A stretch of DNA of 60,828 nt, taken from contig JBOFDK010000050.1 of the NCBI GenBank assembly GCA_051646925.1, positions 1-60,828 of the forward strand, read 5' to 3'. Under the pieces are notes generated by a model, which searched no databases, was not told the origin of the DNA, and saw only the letters and a program-made list of their open reading frames with translations. Each line of letters starts with the position of its first letter. Within the stretch, counting starts at the first letter, position 1. Position numbers and translations under genes: made by a program. Below, piece by piece: positions 36,416 through 45,023 of this stretch. Origin of the DNA: JBOFDK01 sp051646925 (GTDB lineage Bacteria > Bacillota > Clostridia > Lachnospirales > Cellulosilyticaceae).

Positions 36416-37898
36416 ATCCGATGCCTCCAAGTTGCTTTCTTATTTCTTCCTCAAGCTCTTTGGACTTTTTGAACTGTTTAGCAAGTTCTGTGGTTAGTCT
36501 ATCCATCTTTTCTTCAAATGGCTCTCCATCCTCTTCCACCTCTTCTATACCTACATAACGCCCTGGTGTAAGGATATAATCATGTTCTCTTATTTCATCT
36601 AATGAAGCTACTTTACAGAATCCTTGAATATCTTTGTACCCTGTACCATGTTTATAATTGATATAAGTATCAGCTATCTTTCTAATATCTTCATCACTTA
36701 GCTCACGGAGTCTACGTGTTACCATATCCCCTTGCTTACGTGCATCTATAAAGAGTGTTTGCCCTTTATGTTTCTTATCTCTATTAAGGAACCAAATACA
36801 CACCGGGATACCTGTTGTGTAAAATAGTTTATCTGGTAAAGCTACAATACAGTCTACTAGGTCTGTATTAATAAAGTTTTGACGGATTACCCCTTCATTA
36901 CTTGTATTACTTGAAAGTGAGCCATTTGCCAATACAACTGCTGCTATTCCTGTTTGACTTAATTTATCAATCATATGTGAGAGCCATGCGTAGTTGGCAT
37001 TTCCTGTTGGTGGCACACCCCATTTCCATCTTGGGTCATCTTGAAGTGATGCACCACCCCAATCACTATCATTGAATGGTGGGTTAGCAAGTACAAAGTC
37101 TGCTTTTAATGTCTTGTGTAAATCATCATGATAAGTATCTGCATTTTTGCTTCCTAAGTTGTTCTCAATCCCTCTGATAGCAAGATTCATCTTAGCGAGT
37201 TTCCACGTTGTAGGGTTAGACTCTTGTCCGTAAACGGAGATATCAAATGTATTGCCACTATGTTCTTTAATAAAGTTTTGAGATTGTACGAACATCCCAC
37301 CACTACCACAAGCTGGATCATAGACATAGCCTTTGTATGGCTCTACCATTTCTACCATGAGCTTAACGATACATTTTGGTGTATAGAATTCTCCACCACC
37401 TTTACCTTCATTAGCCGCAAATTTACCTAAGAAGTATTCGTATACTCTTCCTAATACGTCTTTTTCTCTTGCTTCTTCCCCTCCTACATTGATATTTGTG
37501 AAGAGGTCAATGATTTCCCCAAGTATTCTCTTATCAAGTTCTGGTCTTGAGTAGTTCTTTGGCAGTACCTCTCTTAAGCTGTCATTTTCTTTTTCAATAG
37601 CATCAAGAGCTGTATCTACGACTTGTCCAATCTCTGCTTGTTTTGAATGTTGTGCAATGTAGTTCCAACGTGCATTTTCCGGAACCCAGAATACACCTTC
37701 TGATAAGTACTCATCTCTATCTTCTGCGTACTCAGGATCTTCTTCTAGTAATTGATCATATTTTTCTTTAAATGTATCTGATACGTATTTAAGAAAAATA
37801 AGTCCCAAAATAACATGTTTATACTCTGCTGCATCCATGTTGTTACGAAGCTTATCCGCTGCTTCCCATAACTTTTCTTCAAACCCTATATTAGCCAT
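36405..37898 (-). CDS. hsdM: type I restriction enzyme, DNA methyltransferase subunit
   Basis: 497 residues. An N-terminal helical domain (about 5-140) is followed by the N6-adenine methyltransferase core: GGGEFYTPKCIVKLMVEM, YVYDPACGSGGMFVQS (SAM motif I) and DFVLANPPFNDSDW (catalytic NPPF). The C-terminal region interacts with HsdS. AAAGGAG precedes the ATG, with three 9-bp tandem repeats just upstream of it. It is the first gene of the operon. Confidence 0.96.
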   Translation of the reverse strand: MANIGFEEKLWEAADKLRNNMDAAEYKHVILGLIFLKYVSDTFKEKYDQLLEEDPEYAEDRDEYLSEGVFWVPENARWNYIAQHSKQAEIGQVVDTALDAIEKENDSLREVLPKNYSRPELDKRILGEIIDLFTNINVGGEEAREKDVLGRVYEYFLGKFAANEGKGGGEFYTPKCIVKLMVEMVEPYKGYVYDPACGSGGMFVQSQNFIKEHSGNTFDISVYGQESNPTTWKLAKMNLAIRGIENNLGSKNADTYHDDLHKTLKADFVLANPPFNDSDWGGASLQDDPRWKWGVPPTGNANYAWLSHMIDKLSQTGIAAVVLANGSLSSNTSNEGVIRQNFINTDLVDCIVALPDKLFYTTGIPVCIWFLNRDKKHKGQTLFIDARKQGDMVTRRLRELSDEDIRKIADTYINYKHGTGYKDIQGFCKVASLDEIREHDYILTPGRYVGIEEVEEDGEPFEEKMDRLTTELAKQFKKSKELEEEIRKQLGGIGYEF

Positions 37899-37913
37899 TT
37901 TATTATTCTCCTT

Positions 37914-37940
37914 TTATTACACTTATTACACTTATTACAC
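37914..37940. repeat. three 9-bp tandem repeats before hsdM
   Basis: Three perfect copies of TTATTACAC (plus strand) lie just upstream of the hsdM ribosome binding site, in the 5' leader of the restriction operon. Copy-number change here could alter promoter spacing or leader length. Confidence 0.85.
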
Positions 37941-38185
37941 TTATTTTACGCTTTAATCAGTACCCTGTCCATACAACCTATATATTGCTACAGATTACTT
38001 ATTACAGAATACAGGTTAAGAAGTTTTTAAGGGGTTATTGGCACTCTAAAACCATTGATAGGTCTTAATATCACTGTGTTTTTCACTTCTTTGCTTTTGG
38101 ACATTGCTTTTATATCTGTTTTTGTATTTCCCATGAGTGTTTTTCATTAAGAATATTCATCTCTGCTATTTTATAGCCTAGGATT

Positions 38186-38572
38186 TTATATACTTAATAC
38201 ATCAGTTTTAACCTTTTTTCTCAGATCTATTTTAAGAGGTTTAACTATTCGATGGATTGTTGCGGAAGAACATCTATAACTCTCCGCAAGATCGCTACAT
38301 GTTGCTCCATTAATCCTCTTTTTTATAATTTCCTCTTTTTCTTCAACTGAGAATCTTTCTTGCTTTTTTGGCATCTCTAATATCTTTAATTCTAACTCAC
38401 GCTTCTCTTTCTGCATTTGTGCAATGCTACGTTTTTGCACTTGAAAAGCATCACTGTAGCTTTTAAGCTTACCTTCCAAAGATTCAACATATTCTTTAAC
38501 CTCAGCCCAACCTGAACAAGACCTATTCGTATACATATTTACTATCTGTTTTCTATCACTATTAACTGGCAT
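38186..38572 (-). CDS. coiled-coil protein with C-terminal helix-turn-helix
   Basis: 128 residues: a coiled coil (about 25-72) and then a resolvase-type helix-turn-helix (about 78-110; VEEKEEIIKKRINGATCSDLAESYRCSSAT is the region). AGAAGGAG precedes the ATG. It is likely a DNA-binding accessory or regulator of the element. No recombinase catalytic domain is present. Confidence 0.6.
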   Translation of the reverse strand: MPVNSDRKQIVNMYTNRSCSGWAEVKEYVESLEGKLKSYSDAFQVQKRSIAQMQKEKRELELKILEMPKKQERFSVEEKEEIIKKRINGATCSDLAESYRCSSATIHRIVKPLKIDLRKKVKTDVLSI

Positions 38573-38692
38573 ATACTTTCTCCTTCTATTAATTTTATTT
38601 ACTATACGAAATATATTATTTAGTAATACTGAAGATATAGTAAATAGTCCTCTTGAAGTTATTTCAATAACAAAATATATTAACCTATTATA

Positions 38693-39712
38693 CTAGGTTA
38701 CTTCTTTTAACGGATTTCTTAATACCTCTTTTGTATTGAGCCACTTTGTTGGAAGCAGTATAATATTAACCTTGATCTCTTCAAGATAATTTTTATATTT
38801 TTTTATTAGATATCTAGAATATCCTTTTTTATTGCTAGCTTTATTTCGGTATCCAATACTTCCTTCTATTCCTTTTTTAGAAATTGCTTTTAAGAAGTCT
38901 ATTATCTTTTCCTGTTCTTTTTGTTTAATACTAGTTTCATACAACCTCTTCCTTACTGTATTGATTTTATAAAAATCACCTCTTCCAAAAATATTTATAA
39001 TATACTTTCGGATATACAGATTATAATATTCTTCTTTTAAGTAGGTATCTAAACCTCTAGGAATTTTCTTTTCTCTTGCGTTGTACGCTAAATGTCGTGT
39101 CATTAATCTTACTTCAAAACAAATAACACTTTTTTCATATTCTTTTGCTTTTTGCTTTTTAGCAATTCGTTCTTCTTCTTTATTATAGACACATACAGCT
39201 AATGCCTTTGATGAAAAGTAAAGTGTCGTCTTATATTTTTCTTTTTTATGATATACCACATTACCATTGTCTACTCTCCCAATTATCTTTGAATTTCTTT
39301 TCTTCAAGTGACTATATTTTTGAGCTAACTTGTTCCATAGCTTAAATAAATATTGCCTCTCCTGACTCTTTTCTACTACTAGATCTAAGCGGTAATCGAT
39401 ACGACATAAAATAAATCTTTGTTGACCCCCTCTAAACAATTCATCTTCTACTTCGTTAATGATTCTTTGCAATTCAGTAGTATCTTCCGACCTTACTATT
39501 CCATCCTTCTTCTTTAACAATTTTATTACATCTGTTTGCAAATAGATATTGTAGGATAAAGTAAGCTTACTTGGAAATATTCTTAGCTTTATCTCTGGAT
39601 ACTTCTGCATAATACTTCTTATTGAACTGCTGATATCCTTCTTATTTTCTTGTTCAATTTCTTGTTTCTCTTTTTTACTAATTACTGTATACATCTCTAT
39701 CGTATGTACCAA
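38693..39712 (-). CDS. possible phage-type (CRI/gene II-like) replication protein
   Basis: 339 residues, very basic. ILCRIDYRLDLVVE and VICFEVRLMTRHLAYN resemble the conserved strands of replication initiators of filamentous-phage or CRI type, with a KTTLYFSS strand between. The nicking tyrosine cannot be fixed by eye. The start is TTG at 39712, or the ATG 18 nt later. A replication protein near the integrase and ParAB would suggest that the excised circle replicates. The family assignment is tentative. Confidence 0.45.
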   Translation of the reverse strand: MVHTIEMYTVISKKEKQEIEQENKKDISSSIRSIMQKYPEIKLRIFPSKLTLSYNIYLQTDVIKLLKKKDGIVRSEDTTELQRIINEVEDELFRGGQQRFILCRIDYRLDLVVEKSQERQYLFKLWNKLAQKYSHLKKRNSKIIGRVDNGNVVYHKKEKYKTTLYFSSKALAVCVYNKEEERIAKKQKAKEYEKSVICFEVRLMTRHLAYNAREKKIPRGLDTYLKEEYYNLYIRKYIINIFGRGDFYKINTVRKRLYETSIKQKEQEKIIDFLKAISKKGIEGSIGYRNKASNKKGYSRYLIKKYKNYLEEIKVNIILLPTKWLNTKEVLRNPLKEVT

Positions 39713-39864
39713 CTGCCTTCATCCTTTCTCTATTTCCTTATGTTTCAAATACTTCAGCTTCCTTTTATTTATTTTTTTTCCAAAAACGACCCATATTTAT
39801 TTTTGTTTTTACAGCCCCACTAAAGCTAACACTTTATTAATAGAAACTAGGTCACTCACTCTAT

Positions 39865-39888
39865 AAAAAAAAGGGGGTAATCCCCCTA
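39865..39888 (-). terminator. intrinsic terminator
   Basis: AGGGGG / CCCCCT with a 4-nt ATTA loop, followed by T8 on the minus strand; it overlaps the stop of the excisionase-like gene. Confidence 0.85.
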
Positions 39889-40113
39889 TACCGCAAATTG
39901 ATTCCCTGCATTAGACTCTAGCCAATCATCCAACTTAGAAATAATTGTTAACCTTCTTGTCCCTAAAACTAGAACTGGAAACCCCACGATATGTGTTAGA
40001 CATCTTGCCTTGTTTTCCCCTATATTCAACACTTCTGCTAACTGTTTAACCGAATATGTCTTCTGAGCCACTCTTTCCAAGTGTTGTTTGCGTTGTTCTG
40101 TTAAATCGTACAT
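39886..40113 (-). CDS. xis: excisionase-like helix-turn-helix protein
   Basis: 75 residues from the ATG at 40113, with AGGAGG 7 nt upstream; the longer frame has no site. TYSVKQLAEVLNIGENKARC followed by VLVLGTRRLTIISKLDDWLE is the winged HTH_17 pattern of excisionases of Tn916-like and phage elements. It is divergent from the XRE regulator and shares a symmetric promoter region with it. It probably directs excision together with the integrase. Confidence 0.7.
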   Translation of the reverse strand: MYDLTEQRKQHLERVAQKTYSVKQLAEVLNIGENKARCLTHIVGFPVLVLGTRRLTIISKLDDWLESNAGNQFAV

Positions 40114-40160
40114 AATATCCTCCTGGTGTCGATTAATGTCGTAATTTGTATAAACAAAAA

Positions 40161-40228
40161 ATACCGTATGCAAACTAAAGGTGTTAATTATTATTTTTTT
40201 GACACCTTTAGTTTGCATACGGTATAAT
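40161..40228. promoter_or_regulatory. divergent promoters inside a perfect 24-bp inverted repeat
   Basis: Two perfect 24-bp arms (40161-40184 and 40202-40225) are separated by 17 bp. The rightward arm lies within TTGACA (40199-40204), an 18-bp spacer and TATAAT (40223-40228), a consensus promoter for the XRE gene. The leftward arm creates the mirror promoter TTAACA-18-TATTTT toward the excisionase gene. The repeat is probably the operator bound by the XRE protein, setting an excision/maintenance switch. Confidence 0.85.
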
Positions 40229-40257
40229 CAATTATAATCCATCAAAGGAGAACTTAC

Positions 40258-41241
40258 ATGTTAAAAGATAATATTGCTTTATTACGCGATTTTATAGGTA
40301 TTAGTCAACGCGAATTAGGTCGTAGGATAGACATGACAGGACAATACATTGCAAAAATAGAAAAAGGTGAGCGTATGCCCACCACAGAGACACTTAACAA
40401 AATAGTGTCTGCCTTATCAGATAATACGTTCGGGCGACAGTTTTACCTCGAAGAATTAACTTCTCAACCCTATACATTTATTGAATTAATATATAAAAAT
40501 ATCATTTCTAAAAAAATGAGATTTGACTTTCTTCGTCGTCACCTTGGTATCACCCCAAAAGAACTCCAAAGTGTGCTTACTGGTATAATGCCGCTTAACA
40601 CTTGTTGTGGTATAGATAGGATTTTAAATCGTCTTGATATGAATTCAACACACATAGACAAATATTTAGCACTGGATAAATGTATTCTATCTTCTCTTAC
40701 CGAAGAAGAAACAACTGAATATTACTCTGCTTTAGAAAAAAACTATTTATCTTGGGATATGGAATGCAAAGCTCCACTTACCACCAGATTACTAAACACG
40801 ATTTATACTGTACTTTCTACAACAAAATCTCAGGATGAAATAATAAAAACTTTTATAGAGTTAACACAGGCTTCCGAAGAAAAAATAACTAGTTGGATTT
40901 CTCTATGTTCTAGATCCCGCTTATTCAATATTGAATTAGACTACTCTATCCAAAACTCTTTATCATTATATCTCTACACCTTAGCTCCAGAAAAATGTTC
41001 TCTTTTAATACAAGATTATCCTTTTGATTTACATCCTAATGTTAAAAGATATTATGAGCAGCTAACTAATACTATTTCTAGTACTTCTGAAAATTGTAGC
41101 ACCTATCTTCTTTCAGAATACCTTTTATCACACAATCTTAATATTAGTGGTTTAGACGAGAAACAATTTTCATCTCTTGACGATGAGATTAAAAAATTCG
41201 TTGAGTATCAACTATATAAGCTATCAACTCATACTGACTAA
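40258..41241 (+). CDS. XRE-family regulator of the element
   Basis: 327 residues. The N-terminal helix-turn-helix is typical: IALLRDFIGISQRELGRRID, MTGQYIAKIEKGERMPTTET. A second HTH-like segment (about 90-110, FLRRHLGITPKELQSVLTG) and a long helical C-terminal region follow, as in Rgg- or TPR-type regulators that sense a signal. AAAGGAG lies 7 nt before the ATG. It is transcribed from the consensus promoter in the inverted repeat and probably represses the divergent excisionase promoter. Confidence 0.8.
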   Translation: MLKDNIALLRDFIGISQRELGRRIDMTGQYIAKIEKGERMPTTETLNKIVSALSDNTFGRQFYLEELTSQPYTFIELIYKNIISKKMRFDFLRRHLGITPKELQSVLTGIMPLNTCCGIDRILNRLDMNSTHIDKYLALDKCILSSLTEEETTEYYSALEKNYLSWDMECKAPLTTRLLNTIYTVLSTTKSQDEIIKTFIELTQASEEKITSWISLCSRSRLFNIELDYSIQNSLSLYLYTLAPEKCSLLIQDYPFDLHPNVKRYYEQLTNTISSTSENCSTYLLSEYLLSHNLNISGLDEKQFSSLDDEIKKFVEYQLYKLSTHTD

Positions 41242-41270
41242 TTAAATACTTACAAAAGAAAGGACCTACT

Positions 41271-42458
41271 ATGAAAACATCACAGAAGAAAAAAAATGCA
41301 AATGGGATGGGTAGTATTTCTGAATATACTACCCCTAATGGCCATAAACGCTATAGAGGGATGATTACGGTTGGCTATACTATGAACGGGAATGCAAAGA
41401 GGAAAACCTTTACTGATACCTCCCTCTCCACATTAAAGAAAAAAATGAAAGAATTTCAAGCTAAAATGACACTCAATCTACTTCCAACCAATAGTGACTT
41501 CACTGTTTCTCAGTGGTTCTATACTTGGTTATTTGAATTTAGAGTTAACGATCTAAAAAAATCCTCATTCGAGCGGTACGAGGGTATTTACCGCAACTAC
41601 ATAAAAGATACTCCCTTAGGTAATAAAAAGCTCACTGACCTCAAGGGACATGATTTACAATCCTACTATAACAAACTTTTAAATGAAGGCATTTCTGCAT
41701 ATACCCTTAAAACAGTTAATAAATATTTAGGCACTTGTCTTAATGCTGCTATTAAACATGACTATATAAATAAAAATTATTGTAAGGCAGTTACCCTTCC
41801 TGTTGCAAAATCCAAAGTATCAAGAGTCTCTTTTACCCTTTTAGAACAACAGTTATTTCTTCAACGTATATCACATCATAAGCATGAAGCACTTTTCTAC
41901 TTAGCACTTGCTACAGGTATGCGACAAGGAGAACTTCTTGCTTTAACTTGGAGTGATATCAACTTTGATGAAAATAGTATAGCAGTTTATAAGTCATTCA
42001 AAAAAGTGCTTAATATTGACTCTAATAATCACCGTCAATGGACGGAGACTATCCAAACAACTAAGACTTCAAGTGGAAATCGTACTGTTTATGTCCCTAT
42101 CACTGTAATGCAAAAACTTATTGAACATCGTAATCGCCAAGAAATTCTAAAAAGAAAAAATGCAGACATTTATGAAGATAATAATCTTGTATTCTGTACT
42201 CAGTCCGGTACATATATTGATGCTAGAAATTTACTCCGTTCTTATAAACATGTATTAGTTAGGTCTAATATTGACTATAAGCCTTTTCATTGTCTTCGAC
42301 ATACTTGTGCCACTCGGTTGTTTGAAAAAAATATCTCCGTAAAAACCGTTCAAACATTACTTGGTCATAAAGATATTGCGACAACCATGAATATCTATAC
42401 TCATGTAATGCCTCAGAAACTGTCCGAAGATATTAATGTACTAAACGATTTATTCTAA
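41271..42458 (+). CDS. int: tyrosine recombinase (integrase) of the element
   Basis: 395 residues, the usual length for Tn916-type integrases. Order: an N-terminal AP2-like arm-binding domain (about 10-60, GSISEYTTPNGHKRYRGMIT), a SAM-like core-binding domain (about 70-175) and a catalytic domain (about 190-390). Catalytic residues: Arg in ATGMRQGELLALTW, Lys region in TKTSSGNRTVYVP, HxxR in FHCLRHTCATRLFE, His in LLGHKDIATTMNIYTH (HxxT...Y). AGGA is upstream of the ATG. It lies about 1.5 kb from attR and should integrate the element into tRNA-Arg. Confidence 0.95.
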   Translation: MKTSQKKKNANGMGSISEYTTPNGHKRYRGMITVGYTMNGNAKRKTFTDTSLSTLKKKMKEFQAKMTLNLLPTNSDFTVSQWFYTWLFEFRVNDLKKSSFERYEGIYRNYIKDTPLGNKKLTDLKGHDLQSYYNKLLNEGISAYTLKTVNKYLGTCLNAAIKHDYINKNYCKAVTLPVAKSKVSRVSFTLLEQQLFLQRISHHKHEALFYLALATGMRQGELLALTWSDINFDENSIAVYKSFKKVLNIDSNNHRQWTETIQTTKTSSGNRTVYVPITVMQKLIEHRNRQEILKRKNADIYEDNNLVFCTQSGTYIDARNLLRSYKHVLVRSNIDYKPFHCLRHTCATRLFEKNISVKTVQTLLGHKDIATTMNIYTHVMPQKLSEDINVLNDLF

Positions 42459-42678
42459 GCACATTTTATATGTCAGAACTTAAATCATCTACTAATTACT
42501 TATTTCAAAACATACCTAATACATCCTAAAGGTATCTACACTTTACTAAAAAGCTCTATACCCTTAGACAATGTACATCCAGAATACTTTTTTACCTATG
42601 TACGTAGCAGTGGTTACCATTAGGATATGTCTACTAAAGTATTTTAAAGACTGCGTTAGATCTATTATAAAACGAATG

Positions 42679-42702
42679 AAAGCACACAATTATGTGTGCT
42701 TT
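42679..42702. terminator. bidirectional terminator between int and the convergent gene
   Basis: AAAGCACA / TGTGTGCTTT stem with a CAATTA-type loop and T-tract. It separates the integrase gene from the convergent minus-strand gene ending at 42710. Confidence 0.75.
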
Positions 42703-42709
42703 TGTTTAC

Positions 42710-43531
42710 TTAATACATCAATAAACCCATTGTTCGAATCATCTTATGTTGGAAATTATACTTATTTTCTTCACCTTGATTTAGGATTAGATCTACTTCT
42801 GTTGCAATATTTAAAATGTTACTAAACGGTATGTTTTCCATCATTTTCGAGATATTAATCTGCCCATTAGGTCCTATAATAGTATTTATCATTGTTAATT
42901 TTTCTCTTGTATACTTTAGTAATTGATCTATGTCTTGCATATGTGTATAAATATTGGTTCCTATATTGTAATTATACTTTTGTTGGATTATATAATTATT
43001 AATGCCCATGGTATGCTTATACATTAGTTGTTGCAATACCATTCTCTCTCCTTTATTTTTAAAAACTTCTATAATTTCCTGCAGAATTTTCTTTATTTCT
43101 TCTTTCTCTGTCCCCACTGATATTTCCTCCCTTAATTTTTCGCTTACAATAATGGGTTTACCAAGCCAACTCGCTATCCTTGCTGTACGATTATACAAAT
43201 TTGCAAATTGTGATGTTGCTACATATACTCTATATAGTATTAGCAGATATACATGTTTATCTACCTTAACCTGTGAGTTTAAGTTTATTCCTAGATTTCC
43301 ATTGGTCCATACATCCGCTGGTGTGATTCTTAAACGTGTCATATATATACTTTCAGAATCTTCATAGTAACGCAACTCTAATTCTATTCCGTATTGTTTT
43401 CCTTCCTGTTCTATTACCCCATCTAAATAACAATTTGTGCTTTTGTGACTATTGTCCCACAGTATAATAATTCCATTGTTGAGTAATGTCTGTTTCAAAC
43501 AATTACGATTCTCATTGCTAAATCCATTCAC
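42710..43531 (-). CDS. hypothetical cargo protein at the right end of the element
   Basis: 273 residues from a GTG with GAGGTGAGG upstream. The N-terminal 90 residues are beta-rich (QYGIELELRYYEDSESIYMT), then helical (HVYLLILYRVYVATSQFANL). The C terminus is helical (LLKYTREKLTMINTIIGPNG). No membrane span or catalytic motif is recognised. Its place between integrase and attR is a usual position for cargo. Function unknown. Confidence 0.5.
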   Translation of the reverse strand: MNGFSNENRNCLKQTLLNNGIIILWDNSHKSTNCYLDGVIEQEGKQYGIELELRYYEDSESIYMTRLRITPADVWTNGNLGINLNSQVKVDKHVYLLILYRVYVATSQFANLYNRTARIASWLGKPIIVSEKLREEISVGTEKEEIKKILQEIIEVFKNKGERMVLQQLMYKHTMGINNYIIQQKYNYNIGTNIYTHMQDIDQLLKYTREKLTMINTIIGPNGQINISKMMENIPFSNILNIATEVDLILNQGEENKYNFQHKMIRTMGLLMY

Positions 43532-43897
43532 TAATCCCTCACCTCTTTTTTTCCTTTTTTTTACATTTTTATTTTACTATAATATTTTGTTTTTTCCAAA
43601 TATTATTTACATATTTTGTAAATTTTTTTATTTTTTTACTTATACTTGTCGAAAATAATCGAATATTGTCGATTTAATTTTTATATTTTATGTATTATTA
43701 TCTACTATAAAGCACTGAAAAACTGTAACTCATACACCAAAACTTGGCTATGACTTACTAGTCAACGGACCAGCGGCTCTAATTAATCGTAGTAACCACT
43801 TTAATGTATCATTTATATATGCCTAAATTTAAAATCTTGGATTTAAAAATTATCTAGCAGAGTCCACTCTCTCTTTACTTCTGTAATTCACCTAGGT

Positions 43898-43915
43898 TGT
43901 GCATGTGTTGTACAT
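43898..43915 (+). promoter_or_regulatory. candidate integrase arm site (right)
   Basis: TGTGCATGTGTTGTACAT, matching 17 of 18 positions of the site at 19627-19644 and in the same orientation. It lies 80 bp inside attR. Confidence 0.45.
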
Positions 43916-43937
43916 GTTGCTTTATAAATAGAAAAAT

Positions 43938-43990
43938 AAAAAGCAGAAGCCCTTATGTATACCTTGATACATAAGGGCTTCTGCTTTTTA
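43938..43990 (-). terminator. terminator of tRNA-Arg(TCG), carried by the element
   Basis: A long perfect stem (AAAAGCAGAAGCCCTTATG... with its complement, more than 20 bp) and a T-run on the minus strand, 4 nt past the tRNA 3' end. The element brought its own terminator for the tRNA it reconstitutes. Confidence 0.88.
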
Positions 43991-43994
43991 TAAC

Positions 43995-44033
43995 GCACAC
44001 GGTAGGATTCGAACCCACGACATTCTGATCCGA
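43995..44033 (-). repeat. attR: 3' end of the intact tRNA-Arg
   Basis: 39 bp shared with attL at 19467-19505, 2 mismatches. It includes the acceptor 3' strand, the T arm and the anticodon-arm 3' side of tRNA-Arg(TCG). Confidence 0.85.
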
Positions 44034-44067
44034 AGTCAGACGCTCTATCCAGCTGAACTACGTATGC
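43995..44067 (-). tRNA. tRNA-Arg (anticodon TCG)
   Basis: Minus strand: acceptor GCATACG pairs with CGTGTGC, D arm with GTTC...GAGC, anticodon loop CTTCGGA with TCG at 34-36, T arm GTGGGTTCGAATCCTAC. 73 nt, no encoded CCA. Its 3' half is the integration site of the element to its left. Confidence 0.95.
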
Positions 44068-44199
44068 TTACGTTTGATAGTCTATCATAAATACGTCTGT
44101 GTTGCAATGTTTTATTTGCCCATGTTAAACGCTTCTGTTATCTATTAGTTTTTCTACGTCATTAACCACAAACTAGATAGATTATCAATCGATTTTTAT

Positions 44200-44838
44200 T
44201 TACATCCACACTTTTTCAAAAGTTTTAAGATGTTTTTCACTATTACTAAGTTTATCAGTTATATAGCTTGCAACAAGTGTACCAATCAAAATATTAGCTA
44301 GTTCTTCTGATTTTTCTGTTTGTTTGATTTCATTTGCTTTTTTTGCATCTTCGCAAATACTTTCAAATATTTTTCCAAGTGTTAGGTTATTGTATTTTAC
44401 ATATTCATCTTCTTCTATTCCATTGAAGAAGTATACAAATTCAGCATCTGTTAATTTCATTTCATTTTGTGTTTCACCGACATTTAGTAAGAAACTAATG
44501 TAGCTATCTACAAAACGAGAGTATTGTGTTTCTTCATTGAACCATTTATAAATTTCTACTACTTTTTCTTGGAATGCCATTTTATCTGGCCATTGTTTTA
44601 TTCTAAGAGCTACACGTATTGTAAATATACGTAGGTAGTAATGAAAAACGTGTTCTTTTGTAGAGAAGTAATTAAAGAATGTACCTCTTGAAATTTGTGC
44701 ACGACCACATATTTCATCTACTGTTATAGAAGAAAAGTCTTTCTCTTTTAATAGGTGGCTAACTGCTTTTAATATAGTTGTTCTTGTTTTTACGAAGTTA
44801 ATTTTTCTTAATGGGAAATTTTCTAACGATTCATACAT
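44200..44838 (-). CDS. TetR-family transcriptional regulator
   Basis: About 212 residues. N-terminal TetR HTH: TTILKAVSHLLKEKDFSSIT, VDEICGRAQISRGTFFNYFS, TKEHVFHYYLRIF. The C-terminal ligand-binding domain is helical without a recognised ligand signature. The ATG at 44838 has AAGGGG 8 nt upstream; the frame extends 13 codons further. No efflux or target gene lies adjacent on the same strand. Confidence 0.9.
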   Translation of the reverse strand: MYESLENFPLRKINFVKTRTTILKAVSHLLKEKDFSSITVDEICGRAQISRGTFFNYFSTKEHVFHYYLRIFTIRVALRIKQWPDKMAFQEKVVEIYKWFNEETQYSRFVDSYISFLLNVGETQNEMKLTDAEFVYFFNGIEEDEYVKYNNLTLGKIFESICEDAKKANEIKQTEKSEELANILIGTLVASYITDKLSNSEKHLKTFEKVWM

Positions 44839-44955
44839 ATATGGAACCCCTTTCAAATGTTTATCTAGTATTTTCATTTAAAGTATGGTCTATTAAAATT
44901 ATTTTATACATTTTTTTAAAACTTATTTTTTTTAAAAGTAATAAAAATCCTTCTA

Positions 44956-44994
44956 TTGAGCAATAAATACTAATATATTATAATATACGTATAT
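44956..44994 (+). promoter_or_regulatory. promoter with ArsR-type palindromic operator
   Basis: TTGAGC (44956-44961), a 17-bp spacer and TATAAT (44979-44984). The perfect palindrome ATATACGTATAT (44983-44994) overlaps the end of the -10 box, where ArsR/SmtB repressors usually bind. It lies 30-70 nt upstream of the ArsR gene and suggests autoregulation. Confidence 0.65.
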
Positions 44995-45023
44995 ATCATA
45001 ATTCACTACAAGGAGGTTGTATC

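Larger units (their letters stand above)
19467..44033. mobile_element. 24.6-kb integrated element in tRNA-Arg(TCG)
   Basis: The 3' end of tRNA-Arg(TCG) is present twice in the same orientation: as a fragment at 19467-19505 and within the intact gene at 43995-44033. A tyrosine integrase, XRE regulator and xis-like gene lie just inside the right end. Cargo includes ParA/ParB, a possible phage-CRI-like replication protein, type I restriction-modification, CBASS and a PIN-domain gene. No relaxase, coupling protein or capsid genes were seen, so it is not evidently self-transmissible; it is closer to a mobilisable or satellite-like genomic island. Confidence 0.82.

Noticed and set aside
38027..38104. 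25-codon minus-strand ORF between hsdM and the HTH gene
   Set aside because: No ribosome binding site and no support beyond an open frame; treated as intergenic.
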